Assembly: GCA_015863185.1 (NCBI GenBank)
Contig: JACBXP010000017.1
Coordinates: 1 to 34,041 of the forward strand
Direction: 5' to 3'
Length of the DNA stretch: 34,041 nucleotides
Source: Aerococcaceae bacterium DSM 111020
GTDB lineage: Bacteria; Bacillota; Bacilli; Lactobacillales; Aerococcaceae
Shown here: positions 7,924 through 16,187 of the stretch, piece by piece
Numbering within the stretch: the first letter of the stretch is position 1
How the letters are laid out: the number at the start of each line of letters is the position of its first letter
Translations under genes and position numbers: made by a program
The notes under the pieces: model-generated
Databases searched by the model: none
What the model saw: only the letters and a program-made list of their open reading frames with translations
Told to the model about the DNA's origin: nothing

Positions 7924-8907
7924 ATGCCGTTATTTACGGACTTAGGCAAAAAGATATTAGGAAAAGGAATTCGAATTGTTTTTCCTGAAGGAACAGACAT
8001 TCGTGTGCTTGGAGCAGCGGTGCGTTTGAAGGCCGATAATTTATTGAATCCGATTCTTTTAGGGAATCCAGATGAAATTGAAGCTATCGCGGACGAAAAT
8101 CATTGGACATTACGTGATATTGAAATTATCGATCCTGATAATTATGAAGAAATTGATCAAATGGTGGCTGCTCACGTAGAACGCCGTGCTGGAAAAAGTG
8201 ACGAAGAGAAATCACGTGAAGCATTAAAAGATGCTGCAACATTTGGTACGATGCTCGTCTATCAAGGTTACGCTGATGGTTTAGTATGTGGGGCTGTTTA
8301 TTCAACGAGTAACACTGTTCGGCCAGCATTACAAATCATTAAAACACGGCCAGGAACTAAATTAACAAGTGGGGCGTTTATTATGCTACCGCGTGAAGAA
8401 GATGGACAACGTTTCATCTTTGCGGACTGTGCGATTAATATTAACCCAGATGCAGAGGCACTTGCAGGTATTGCCGTTGAGAGTGCGAAGACAGCTGAAT
8501 TATTTGATATCGATCCGAAAGTAGCAATGTTGAGTTTCTCGACAAAAGGTTCAGCATCTTCACCAGAAGTGGATAAAGTGGTTGAAGCGACACGCATCGC
8601 AAAAGAAAAAGCACCTGATCTAGCGATTGATGGTGAATTACAATTTGATGCAGCCTATGTATATGACGTAGCGCAAAAGAAAGCACCTGAATCAGAAGTA
8701 GCTGGTCGTGCCAATGTCTTTGTCTTCCCAGAAATTCAATCAGGTAATATTGGTTATAAGATTGCTCAACGTTTTGGTGGTTACCAAGCGATTGGCCCAA
8801 TCTTACAAGGATTAAATAAACCAATTTCTGATTTGTCTAGAGGATGTAATGAAGAGGATGTTTATAAATTAAGTATCATAACCGCTGTACAATCATTAAT
8901 GGATTAA
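7924..8907 (+). CDS. pta: phosphate acetyltransferase
   Basis: Converts acetyl-CoA and phosphate to acetyl phosphate and CoA. With acetate kinase (not in this window) this yields ATP and acetate in fermentation. The 327-residue protein is the short, single-domain Pta/EutD type. Typical phrases are RIVFPEGTDIRVLGAA near the N-terminus, DGLVCGAVYSTSNTVRPALQ, GQRFIFADCAININP, LSFSTKGSA and ELQFDAAYV, and the C-terminal FVFPEIQSGNIGYKIAQRFG. The ATG lies five bases after GGAGGGG. The gene has its own promoter and a strong terminator, so it is monocistronic. In many relatives pta is followed directly by tsaE and a GNAT gene; here an inverted lipoprotein gene separates them. Confidence 0.96.
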   Translation: MPLFTDLGKKILGKGIRIVFPEGTDIRVLGAAVRLKADNLLNPILLGNPDEIEAIADENHWTLRDIEIIDPDNYEEIDQMVAAHVERRAGKSDEEKSREALKDAATFGTMLVYQGYADGLVCGAVYSTSNTVRPALQIIKTRPGTKLTSGAFIMLPREEDGQRFIFADCAININPDAEALAGIAVESAKTAELFDIDPKVAMLSFSTKGSASSPEVDKVVEATRIAKEKAPDLAIDGELQFDAAYVYDVAQKKAPESEVAGRANVFVFPEIQSGNIGYKIAQRFGGYQAIGPILQGLNKPISDLSRGCNEEDVYKLSIITAVQSLMD

Positions 8908-8910
8908 ATT

Positions 8911-8947
8911 AAAAAACTTCTCTGTTATTACAACAGAGAAGTTTTTT
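8911..8947 (+). terminator. terminator after pta
   Basis: A perfect 16-bp stem (AAAAAACTTCTCTGTT and its complement) with a 5-base loop ends in six T. It begins 4 bases after the pta stop codon and could also act on the other strand. Confidence 0.9.
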
Positions 8948-8973
8948 CGTTAGAAAGGTTAATACTGGTTAAA

Positions 8974-9000
8974 AGAAAAAGAGCGAGAAAATCGCTCTTT
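8974..9000 (-). terminator. terminator after the DUF4430 lipoprotein gene
   Basis: On the minus strand AAAGAGCGA / TCGCTCTTT with a 5-base loop is followed by TTCTTTT. It lies 15 bases after the lipoprotein stop codon. Confidence 0.75.
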
Positions 9001-9014
9001 AAATTTACTTCGAA

Positions 9015-9641
9015 TTATTCAGCTGCATCTTCTGATGCTTGATCTGCAACTTCTTCTGCCGCTTCAGTCATGCCAGGATTATCTAATTCTACTGCATTTG
9101 CTTCAGAAGGGACGAGATTCATTGGAATTTGATCAGCGGTACCGAAATACCAAGCGATTGTGTCGCCATTTTCAACGGTTTGTGAAACCACTCCAAACTC
9201 AGCGTATTCTCCGTTTAATAGATAAGCCCAAGTTTGCTCAGAAGCATAATCGTTCGTGTAATCTCCGATTTGGTCGATGACTCCTTCTTCTTCATTGAAG
9301 TTGAAGTCTAGTCCTTCGATAGATTCCATTGCTTCTAGGACACTCATGCCGTCTGCATTTTCTGCAACAAATGTTTCATATGGTTCTTCCGCACCATCAA
9401 CATAAAATTCGAAGTTAACACCTTTAGCTGTTGGATCTTCATCGTTAGCTTCTTCGGCATCTTCCGATGATACCTCTGAATCAACGGATTCAGAAGACTC
9501 AGAATTTTCTTGTTCTGATTCAACTGTTGATTCAACTGTTGACTCTGAAGAGGATTCGACTTCTTCAGTAGTATTGTTATTACAAGCTGCTAAAATCAAT
9601 GCTAGTGCAGCGGTTGATAAAATTTTTAGGAACTTTTTCAT
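9015..9641 (-). CDS. DUF4430-domain lipoprotein
   Basis: A secreted, membrane-anchored protein of 208 residues. The N-terminus is a lipoprotein signal peptide (MKKFLKILSTAALALILAAC), with Cys20 as the lipidated residue. A serine/glutamate-rich linker (about 21-72), partly made of STVE repeats, spaces the domain from the membrane. Residues about 74-168 show the DUF4430 pattern: GVNFEFYVDG, a central TNDYASEQTWAYLLNGEYAEFGV and closing NGDTIAWYFGT. This fold is shared with the C-terminal domain of cobalamin-binding transcobalamin and is common on Gram-positive cell surfaces, sometimes beside ECF-type importers, but no importer is adjacent here. An acidic tail follows. AGGAGGTC precedes the ATG. 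Ligand unknown. Confidence 0.82.
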   Translation of the reverse strand: MKKFLKILSTAALALILAACNNNTTEEVESSSESTVESTVESEQENSESSESVDSEVSSEDAEEANDEDPTAKGVNFEFYVDGAEEPYETFVAENADGMSVLEAMESIEGLDFNFNEEEGVIDQIGDYTNDYASEQTWAYLLNGEYAEFGVVSQTVENGDTIAWYFGTADQIPMNLVPSEANAVELDNPGMTEAAEEVADQASEDAAE

Positions 9642-9676
9642 AATATGACCTCCTATTTATTGTAAACCTTTACTTT

Positions 9677-9705
9677 AGATTAGCAATTTTCATATAATAT
9701 GTCAA
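9677..9705 (-). promoter_or_regulatory. promoter of the DUF4430 lipoprotein gene
   Basis: On the minus strand a perfect TTGACA (9700-9705) is 17 bases from TAATCT (9677-9682). The weak -10 is preceded by TGC, an extended -10 motif. It lies 36 bases before the start codon. Confidence 0.6.
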
Positions 9706-9797
9706 ACAATTACTACAAAATAAGGTTTCCCTATGAAATATTTTATGCTAACATTAAATATTGAGTGTAATTATTACTCATTTATCTGTGAGTTCGA

Positions 9798-9803
9798 TAT
9801 AAT
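9798..9803 (+). promoter_or_regulatory. -10 box of the tsaE-GNAT-murB unit
   Basis: A perfect TATAAT lies 25 bases before the tsaE start codon. The -35 is poor (TTACTC at 9774-9779, 18-base spacing), so only the -10 is well supported. Confidence 0.45.
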
Positions 9804-9828
9804 GAAGATAAAATAGAGGAGGGGAAGT

Positions 9829-10326
9829 ATGGAAATATATACACATTCATCTCAGGAAACTCAGTTGTTTGCTACCTTACTTGCCCAACATATAAACAAA
9901 GGGCAAATTATCCGACTGGAAGGCCCACTTGGGAGTGGTAAAACAACTTTTACTCAAGGCTTAGGTCGTGCATTGGGCATTCAACGAGCGATAAAAAGTC
10001 CGACTTATACGATCGTTAAGAACTATCCACTTGAAGAAGGGGAATTTATTCATATTGATGCTTACCGTTTAGAGGATGGTGGAGCAGATACAGTGGATAT
10101 CGATGCTTTTATGCATCCAAATGCCATTACATTAATAGAATGGGCACAATTTATTGAAGATTATTTGCCAAATAAATATCTTACAATTCACTTTGCTTTG
10201 AGTGATGATTTTAATCAAAGACGATTAACACTCGAAGTTGTTAATGGAACCCATCAAGATCAAGAAAGACTGGAACAGCTAGTTAAAACATGGAAGGGGA
10301 GAAAAGAACATGGTAATAGAAGTTGA
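9829..10326 (+). CDS. tsaE: tRNA threonylcarbamoyladenosine biosynthesis ATPase TsaE
   Basis: ATPase partner of TsaB-TsaD in making the t6A modification at position 37 of ANN-decoding tRNAs. The 165-residue protein has a Walker A loop GPLGSGKTT at residues 32-40, and the family phrases SPTYTIVKNYPL, HIDAYRLED and LIEWAQFIEDYLP in the expected order. The length is slightly above the usual 150. GAGGAGGGG lies just before the ATG. The last 17 bases overlap the GNAT gene in another frame, so the two are translationally coupled. The other t6A genes are not in the window. Confidence 0.95.
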   Translation: MEIYTHSSQETQLFATLLAQHINKGQIIRLEGPLGSGKTTFTQGLGRALGIQRAIKSPTYTIVKNYPLEEGEFIHIDAYRLEDGGADTVDIDAFMHPNAITLIEWAQFIEDYLPNKYLTIHFALSDDFNQRRLTLEVVNGTHQDQERLEQLVKTWKGRKEHGNRS

Positions 10327-10846
10327 AATTCCATGTGAAGATGGTAAGCTTGATTTACTCATTCGACAAGCAGAGCCTTCCGATAGTCGAGGACTTATTT
10401 ATTTATTGATGGAGTTAGAGGAAGAGTCGGACTACTTACTGATCGATCGTCCGACAGATGTGACGAATCAAAAACAAATTATTAATCAATACGCTGTTTC
10501 GTTAAATAGTATTTATTTGGTATTAGAAGTCGATGGTCAATATATTGGGATTGCTGTTCTAGCAGGTAATCAACATCCCCTGCAGAAACATCGTGCATCT
10601 TTAGGGGTCGCTATTCTACAAGAATATTGTGAGTTAGGTGTTGGAAGTTTATTATTAGAGTCATTGATTGATTTTGCAGAAAATTCTGGAATTGAAGTCA
10701 TTACATTGGAAGTCGTTTCAGAAAATAAACGTGCGATTAATTTATATAAAAAATATCAATTTTATGAAGTTGGGCGCCTCGCTAACTACTTAAAATATCA
10801 ACAACGTACATACGATGCAATTTTGATGGAAAAAAGCATCAAATAA
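10310..10846 (+). CDS. GNAT-family N-acetyltransferase
   Basis: Predicted to move an acetyl group from acetyl-CoA to an amine; the substrate is not known. The 178-residue protein has a complete GNAT core: a central beta strand region SIYLVLEVDGQYIGIAVLA, the acetyl-CoA loop region QEYCELGVGSLLLESL (about residues 104-119) and the C-terminal VVSENKRAINLYKKYQFYEVG. It is longer than the ribosomal-protein acetyltransferase RimI, and the acceptor loop is not of the RimI type, so that name is not used. It overlaps the end of tsaE by 17 bases and is followed 22 bases later by murB. The same order of tsaE and a GNAT gene is known in other Lactobacillales. Confidence 0.85.
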   Translation: MVIEVEIPCEDGKLDLLIRQAEPSDSRGLIYLLMELEEESDYLLIDRPTDVTNQKQIINQYAVSLNSIYLVLEVDGQYIGIAVLAGNQHPLQKHRASLGVAILQEYCELGVGSLLLESLIDFAENSGIEVITLEVVSENKRAINLYKKYQFYEVGRLANYLKYQQRTYDAILMEKSIK

Positions 10847-10868
10847 ACTGTATTAAAGGAAGTAGAAA

Positions 10869-11768
10869 ATGAATTACGATTTATTAAAAGAAGAATATCC
10901 TAGTTTAACATTGAAATATAATGAGCCCCTATCGAAATACAGTTATACTAAAACTGGTGGTCCAGCTGATGTGATTGCTTTCCCTGAATCGACAGATGAA
11001 GTTAAAGCGATTGTGAATTGGGCTAAAGAATATGATGCCCCTTTAACAATTCTAGGCAATTTAAGTAATTTGATTGTCCGCGATGGTGGAATGGAAGGCA
11101 TTGTTATTATTCTAACGGAAATGAATCAAATCTCTGTTCAAGATAATTGTATCTCCGCAGATAGTGGTGCGACATTAATCGAGGTTACTCACCGTGCAAG
11201 AGATCATCGATTAACCGGATTAGAATTTGCTTGTGGAATACCTGGAAGTATGGGTGGAGCAATCTTTATGAATGCTGGGGCTTATGGTGGTGAGATATGT
11301 GATATACCTTTAGAGGTAGACACAATATCAAGAGAAGGCGAGTTAAAAACTTATAGTCTTGACCAATGCGAATTTTCTTATCGTCATAGTGTCTTTCAAG
11401 ACAATCATGATATTATCTTAACGACACGTTTGTGGCTCCAAGATGGTGAACTAGACGTTATTCAAAATGAAATGGATCGCCTAACTGAATTACGTGAAAG
11501 TAAGCAACCATTAGAATATCCTTCTTGTGGAAGTGTTTTTAAACGACCTGAAGGATATTTCACTGGAAAATTAATTCAAGATGCTGGTTTACAAGGGCAC
11601 CGAATTGGTGGAGCTGAAATATCAAAAAAACATGCCGGCTTTATTATCAATGTTGACCAAGCAACAGCGACAGATTATATCCAGATGATTCGCTTTATTC
11701 AGCAAACAATCTGGGATTTAAATCAAGTCAGACTAGAACCTGAAGTACGCATCATCGGTAGAGAGTAG
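10869..11768 (+). CDS. murB: UDP-N-acetylenolpyruvoylglucosamine reductase MurB
   Basis: NADPH- and FAD-dependent reduction of the enolpyruvyl group to give UDP-N-acetylmuramate, the second committed step of peptidoglycan synthesis, in the cytoplasm. The 299-residue protein has the FAD-binding segments YTKTGGPADVIAFP and ILGNLSNLIVRDGG and the FACGIPGSMGGAIFMNAGAY signature. Likely catalytic residues are Arg172 (YRHSVF), Ser222 (SCGSVFKRP) and Glu292 (LEPEVR). It is the type II form, lacking the extra fold of the Escherichia enzyme. It ends the tsaE unit; a terminator overlaps its stop codon. It precedes potABCD, the same neighbourhood as in streptococci, but here with a separate promoter between them. 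Confidence 0.96.
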   Translation: MNYDLLKEEYPSLTLKYNEPLSKYSYTKTGGPADVIAFPESTDEVKAIVNWAKEYDAPLTILGNLSNLIVRDGGMEGIVIILTEMNQISVQDNCISADSGATLIEVTHRARDHRLTGLEFACGIPGSMGGAIFMNAGAYGGEICDIPLEVDTISREGELKTYSLDQCEFSYRHSVFQDNHDIILTTRLWLQDGELDVIQNEMDRLTELRESKQPLEYPSCGSVFKRPEGYFTGKLIQDAGLQGHRIGGAEISKKHAGFIINVDQATATDYIQMIRFIQQTIWDLNQVRLEPEVRIIGRE

Positions 11769-11794
11769 AGAGTCTTTTATGGACTCTCTTTTTT
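11767..11794 (+). terminator. terminator overlapping the murB stop codon
   Basis: AGAGAGTC / GACTCTCT with a 7-base loop is followed by five T. The first stem bases belong to the murB stop codon. Confidence 0.8.
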
Positions 11795-11867
11795 GCGCTT
11801 TTAAATATCAATCCATATAAAGTGCATCTAATGGTAAAAAACAATAGCAAATAAAGCCAGATTCACG

Positions 11868-11873
11868 TATAAT
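11868..11873 (+). promoter_or_regulatory. -10 box of the potABCD operon
   Basis: A perfect TATAAT lies 46 bases before potA. The best -35 (TAGCAA at 11845-11850, 17-base spacing) is weak. With the terminator at 11767-11794 it makes potABCD a unit separate from murB. Confidence 0.45.
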
Positions 11874-11919
11874 TTTCTTGCGCTAAATAATGACGAGAAA
11901 GTAATAAGGAGATGATAAT

Positions 11920-13014
11920 ATGATGGATTATAGTGTTGAGTTGGAAGGTGTGTCACAGTCATTTGGTGAGACACAGGTTCTTAAAAAAATAGATATTAAG
12001 CTAGAAAAAGGTAAATTCTACACTTTATTAGGCCCTTCAGGGTGTGGTAAGACAACTCTTTTAAGATTAATTGCAGGATTTAATGAACCGACCACAGGCG
12101 AAATATTTATCAATAATGAACGTATGACTAATGTTCCTGCCAGTAAACGAAAAGTCAACACGGTCTTTCAAGATTATGCTTTATTTCCACATATGAATGT
12201 CTTCGAAAATGTCGCATTTGGTTTAATGATTAAAGACCTAGATAAATCATTGATTTCTCAAAAAGTTCAAGAAGCACTAAAATTAGTCCAATTAACAGGT
12301 TATGAAGAGCGTCGTATTCAAGATATGTCAGGTGGTCAAAAACAAAGAGTTGCCATTGCTAGGGCATTGGTTAATGAGCCCGAAGTTTTGTTATTAGATG
12401 AGCCACTTTCCGCGCTTGATTTAAAGCTACGAACAGATATGCAATATGAATTAAGAGAGTTACAGCAACGTTTAGATATCACATTTATTTTTGTAACCCA
12501 TGATCAAGAAGAAGCTTTGGCCATGTCTGATTGGATCTTTGTATTGAATAATGGTGAGATTGTTCAATCGGGTACTCCAGTAGATATTTATGATGAACCC
12601 ATTAATCATTATGTGGCTGATTTTATCGGCGAAAGTAATATTATTCCTGCTACAATGATTGAAGATTATCAGGTAGAATTTGTCGGTCATATCTTTCAGT
12701 GTGAAGATGGCGGGATACCGAGTGGAGAAGCAGTAGAAGTTGTGGTAAGACCTGAGGATATTAGTATTACTCAGCCTCATAATGGGCAAATAAATGCTAA
12801 AGTGGATACCACACTTTTCAGAGGCGTCTTTAATGAGATTATTGCTTATGATGAAGAGGGGAATGAGTGGATGATTCATACGACGAAAAAAATTGAGCCT
12901 GGAACCATTATTGGTTTAGCCATTGCTCCTTCAGAAATCCATGTTATGCGGTTTAATGAATCAGAACAAGATTTTGATGCTCGATTAGAAATGTATGATG
13001 AGGGAGAACACTAA
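11920..13014 (+). CDS. potA: spermidine/putrescine ABC transporter ATP-binding protein
   Basis: The ATPase that drives polyamine import through PotB-PotC. The 364-residue protein has Walker [10 protein letters not shown] (about residues 39-47), the Q-loop FQDYALFP, the signature SGGQKQR, Walker [13 protein letters not shown] and the switch histidine in VTHDQEEA. The C-terminal third is a TOBE-type regulatory domain (VVRPEDISI). AAGGAG lies eight bases before the first of two adjacent ATG codons. PotB begins 1 base after its stop. The four genes in order A-B-C-D with the right protein types make polyamine the most likely substrate. Confidence 0.95.
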   Translation: MMDYSVELEGVSQSFGETQVLKKIDIKLEKGKFYTLLGPSGCGKTTLLRLIAGFNEPTTGEIFINNERMTNVPASKRKVNTVFQDYALFPHMNVFENVAFGLMIKDLDKSLISQKVQEALKLVQLTGYEERRIQDMSGGQKQRVAIARALVNEPEVLLLDEPLSALDLKLRTDMQYELRELQQRLDITFIFVTHDQEEALAMSDWIFVLNNGEIVQSGTPVDIYDEPINHYVADFIGESNIIPATMIEDYQVEFVGHIFQCEDGGIPSGEAVEVVVRPEDISITQPHNGQINAKVDTTLFRGVFNEIIAYDEEGNEWMIHTTKKIEPGTIIGLAIAPSEIHVMRFNESEQDFDARLEMYDEGEH

Positions 13015-13015
13015 A

Positions 13016-13825
13016 ATGAAAGAAACAGCAAATCAACGATTAGCGATACCATATGTGTTGTGGATTTTGTTTTTTGTTCTCGCACCACTTGCTTTACTAA
13101 TTTATCAATCATTCTTTGATATTCATGGACAATTAACATTTGAGAATTATTTATATTTCTTAACATCAAAAAACTATTTATTGATGACAGTCAGTTCTTT
13201 TGTCCTAGCGATGATAATCACTATATTGACACTTTTATTAGCATATCCAACAGCTTATTTGCTTACGCAAACAAAATACAAACTATTTTGGAGCATGTTT
13301 ATTATTTTACCTACTTGGATTAATTTATTGCTTAAAGTATATGCTTTTATTGGTATTCTCAGTCAAAAAGGTCCAATTGTTGATTGGTTGAATAATCTAG
13401 GCTTTCATAAACCTCAATTATTATTTACAAATATATCTTTTGTGTTAGTCGCTGTTTATATTGAGTTACCATTTATGATTCAACCCATTTTTAATTCGAT
13501 TGATGAAATTCCATTGAATCTTATCGAAGCGTCTACGGACTTGGGGGCGTCTGGTTGGCAAACAGTGAGAGCAATCATTTTTCCCTTGTCATTACCAGGA
13601 GTTAGAAGCGGGGTCCAAACGGTTTTTATACCCTCACTTTCTTTATTTATGATTACACGGTTAATCGGGGGAAATCGGGTGATTACTTTAGGGACCGCTG
13701 TAGAACAACATTTTTTAGTGACGCAAAATTGGGGAATGGGAGCAACGATTGGCGTAGTTTTAATGGTGAGTATGGTGTTTGTCATGTATATCACACGTGA
13801 ACGAAGAGGTGATTATAATGACTAA
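13016..13825 (+). CDS. potB: spermidine/putrescine ABC transporter permease PotB
   Basis: One of two membrane subunits of the polyamine importer. The 269-residue protein has about six membrane helices and the cytoplasmic coupling segment EASTDLGASGWQTVRAIIFP, the EAA motif that contacts PotA. The start is set at the ATG at 13016, because AGGGAG lies nine bases upstream inside the end of potA; an upstream in-frame candidate at 12995 has no such site. Its last eight bases overlap potC. Confidence 0.93.
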   Translation: MKETANQRLAIPYVLWILFFVLAPLALLIYQSFFDIHGQLTFENYLYFLTSKNYLLMTVSSFVLAMIITILTLLLAYPTAYLLTQTKYKLFWSMFIILPTWINLLLKVYAFIGILSQKGPIVDWLNNLGFHKPQLLFTNISFVLVAVYIELPFMIQPIFNSIDEIPLNLIEASTDLGASGWQTVRAIIFPLSLPGVRSGVQTVFIPSLSLFMITRLIGGNRVITLGTAVEQHFLVTQNWGMGATIGVVLMVSMVFVMYITRERRGDYND

Positions 13826-14621
13826 AAAGATAAAATGGTCTTCAATGTATTTATGGTTTATTTTTTTAGTGATGTATCTCCCTATTGGGTATTTGATTTT
13901 TTATTCCTTCAATGCAGGTGGAGATATGACTTCCTTTACTGGATTTACATGGGAACATTATGTGAATTTGTTTCAAGATCAGCGTTTAATGAGGATTGTG
14001 ATGGACACGTTTATATTAGCACTGTTATCAGCATCTATCGCAACATTCATTGGTACATTTGGCGCAATCTTCATTTTTTATATCAAGGGTTATGGATTAA
14101 AACAAACAATCTTGAGTTTAAATAATATTTTGTTGGTTACGCCAGATGTCATGATTGGCGCAAGTTTTTTGATATTATTTTCAACGCTTTTACCGATTAA
14201 GTTGGGATTTTGGAGTGTATTATGTGCTCATATCGCTTTTAGTATCCCTATTGTGGTATTAATGGTCTTACCACAACTTGCAGAAATAAATCAAAATATG
14301 ATAACAGCTGCCCAGGATTTGGGGGCTAACTCTCTCCAGATATTAAAACATATTCTTTTACCAAACCTTACGAAAGGCATCATCTCTGGTATCTTTATGG
14401 CTTTTACATTTTCACTGGATGATTTTGCGGTAACTTTTTTTGTAACAGGAAATGGTTTCTCAACAATCGCTGTAGAAGTCTATTCTCGAGCACGTACGGG
14501 AATAAGTTTAGAAATTAATGCTCTCAGTACAATTATGTTTATTATTTCGATTTTACTTGTTTTAGGTCATTATTATATCCAATTGACAGAACGAAAGTTA
14601 GATAAGAAGAAAGGGGTATAG
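13818..14621 (+). CDS. potC: spermidine/putrescine ABC transporter permease PotC
   Basis: Second membrane subunit of the polyamine importer. The 267-residue protein has about six helices, begins with the short cytoplasmic MTKKIKWSSMYLWFIFLV and holds the coupling motif AAQDLGANSLQILKHILLP. The ATG at 13818 follows AGAGGTGAT within the end of potB; a frame starting 13 codons earlier lies inside potB and has no binding site. It ends two bases before potD. Confidence 0.93.
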   Translation: MTKKIKWSSMYLWFIFLVMYLPIGYLIFYSFNAGGDMTSFTGFTWEHYVNLFQDQRLMRIVMDTFILALLSASIATFIGTFGAIFIFYIKGYGLKQTILSLNNILLVTPDVMIGASFLILFSTLLPIKLGFWSVLCAHIAFSIPIVVLMVLPQLAEINQNMITAAQDLGANSLQILKHILLPNLTKGIISGIFMAFTFSLDDFAVTFFVTGNGFSTIAVEVYSRARTGISLEINALSTIMFIISILLVLGHYYIQLTERKLDKKKGV

Positions 14622-14623
14622 CT

Positions 14624-15700
14624 ATGACTGTAATGAAACGTTTCTTTATTGGTGTTTTGTTCGTTACAGGATTGCTATTACTAGGTAAATATTCTCTATC
14701 TGTAAGCAACACTATCAGTGGTGATGAAATGATTCATTTTTATAATTGGGGCGATTATATTGACCCTGAGATACTAGATGATTTTGAAAGTGAGTCAGGG
14801 TATTCAGTAATTTATGAAACGTTTGATTCTAATGAAGCAATGCTAACAAAAGTACGACAAGGCGGAACATCTTATGATGTCATCGTCCCAAGTGAATATA
14901 TGGTGGAAACGATGATTGAAGATGATTTGTTATTGCCTCTTAATCATGACCTACTTCCAAATGTTAAGCATATCGATCCACAGTTTATAGACATGGTCTA
15001 TGATCCAAAAAATATGTACTCGATTCCGTATTTTTGGGGGACATTAGGCATTGTTTATAATGTCAAAGAACTAGGAGAATTAACTTTTGATAGCTGGGGA
15101 GAATTATGGAATCCAAATTATGGCAATGAGATTTTAATGATAGACGGTGCTCGTGAAGTACTTGGTATTGGATTACAAACATTGGGGTATTCTCTAAATG
15201 ATAAAAATGAGGCTCATCTAATTGAAGCGACGAAAAAAATGAAATCACTGATGCCAAATATTAAGGGGCTTGTTACGGATGAGATGAAGATGCATCTAAC
15301 AAATGGGGAGGCTCTAATTGGCGTTACGTATTCTGGTGAAGCGGTCGTTGCAATGGAAATGAATGAGGATCTCGAGTATGTCGTTCCTAAGGAGGGTTCA
15401 AATATTTGGACAGATAACTTATCTATACCAAAAGGAGCCGATAATATTGAAGGCGCACATGCACTCATCGATTTCCTCTCACGTCCAGAGATTGCTGCTC
15501 GTAATGCAGAGTATATCGGTTATGCTACCCCAAACGAAACAGCACTTGGTTTATTAGATGAGGAAATTATAAATGATTCGAGTAATTATCCTACAGATGA
15601 AGTGATTGAGAACCTAGAGTTCTATGAAAGTTTAGGTAAATCCACTTTAGTTCGTTACAATGACTTATATTTAGAAATTAAGATCGAACCGAGAGATTAG
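14624..15700 (+). CDS. potD: spermidine/putrescine-binding protein PotD
   Basis: Extracellular polyamine-binding subunit that delivers substrate to PotB-PotC. The 358-residue protein carries the PotD phrases IHFYNWGDYIDPEILDDF, YETFDSNEAMLTKVRQGG, YDVIVPSEYMVE and IPYFWGTLGIVYN. The N-terminus is a hydrophobic helix (about residues 6-21) with no lipobox cysteine, so it is probably held by an uncleaved signal anchor or released, not lipidated. Streptococcal PotD proteins are built in a similar way. AAGGGG is seven bases before the chosen ATG; another ATG lies three codons later. No clear terminator was found in the 78 bases before the next gene. Confidence 0.94.
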   Translation: MTVMKRFFIGVLFVTGLLLLGKYSLSVSNTISGDEMIHFYNWGDYIDPEILDDFESESGYSVIYETFDSNEAMLTKVRQGGTSYDVIVPSEYMVETMIEDDLLLPLNHDLLPNVKHIDPQFIDMVYDPKNMYSIPYFWGTLGIVYNVKELGELTFDSWGELWNPNYGNEILMIDGAREVLGIGLQTLGYSLNDKNEAHLIEATKKMKSLMPNIKGLVTDEMKMHLTNGEALIGVTYSGEAVVAMEMNEDLEYVVPKEGSNIWTDNLSIPKGADNIEGAHALIDFLSRPEIAARNAEYIGYATPNETALGLLDEEIINDSSNYPTDEVIENLEFYESLGKSTLVRYNDLYLEIKIEPRD

Positions 15701-15748
15701 TATGAATTTACCATGAAAAATAATAAAAAAGAAGAACCTATGTTACAA

Positions 15749-15760
15749 TATAATTATAAT
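15749..15760 (+). promoter_or_regulatory. tandem -10 boxes before the GtrA gene
   Basis: Two adjacent perfect TATAAT hexamers lie 18-25 bases before the GtrA start codon. No convincing -35 stands at the right distance of either, so they may be chance in AT-rich DNA. Confidence 0.3.
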
Positions 15761-15778
15761 TTATGAATGAGGTGACCG

Positions 15779-16168
15779 ATGAAACGAATAATTCGTCAAA
15801 TATTAAACTTCGCATTCGTCGGAGTATTAGCGACCGTCATCGATTATCTTGTCTTTGCATTGCTTTTTAATGGAATAACCATTCATTATTTAGTGGCCAC
15901 CATTATAGCTTTTGTTGTTTCTACAATATTCAATTATTGGGCAAGTATGCGTTATGTTTTTACCAGTCGTTATCAAGATAATCAAAAAATGCGCGAATTT
16001 TTAATTTTTGTAGGATTGAGCATTTTAGGATTGATGCTTACGACGGTTTTAATGAAAATAACGGTGGATTTGTTGCTGATTCACCCTAATATTGCGAAGA
16101 TACTTGTGACAGGTTTGGTTATGGTGTTTAACTTTATTACACGTAAAATTTTTATTGAAGGCCATTAA
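15779..16168 (+). CDS. GtrA-family membrane protein (lipid-linked sugar flippase)
   Basis: A 129-residue protein with four membrane helices and the GtrA pattern: LNFAFVGVLATVIDYLVF near the start, FNYWASMRYVF in the middle and MVFNFITRKIFIE at the end. GtrA proteins are thought to move undecaprenyl-phosphate-glucose or a similar lipid-linked sugar across the membrane. GAGGTGA precedes the ATG. The next gene, 19 bases later, encodes the glycosyltransferase that would make the lipid-linked sugar, which supports the role. A third gene for the final transfer is not adjacent. Confidence 0.88.
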   Translation: MKRIIRQILNFAFVGVLATVIDYLVFALLFNGITIHYLVATIIAFVVSTIFNYWASMRYVFTSRYQDNQKMREFLIFVGLSILGLMLTTVLMKITVDLLLIHPNIAKILVTGLVMVFNFITRKIFIEGH

Positions 16169-16187
16169 TAATCGGAAAGAGGGTATT

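Noticed and set aside
11769-11919. murB-potABCD as one operon
   Set aside because: A good terminator overlaps the murB stop codon and a TATAAT stands before potA, so read-through would be minor.
16155-16187. TTG start for the GT2 glycosyltransferase inside the GtrA gene
   Set aside because: AAAGAGGG directs initiation to the ATG at 16188, and the added residues do not belong to the family's start.
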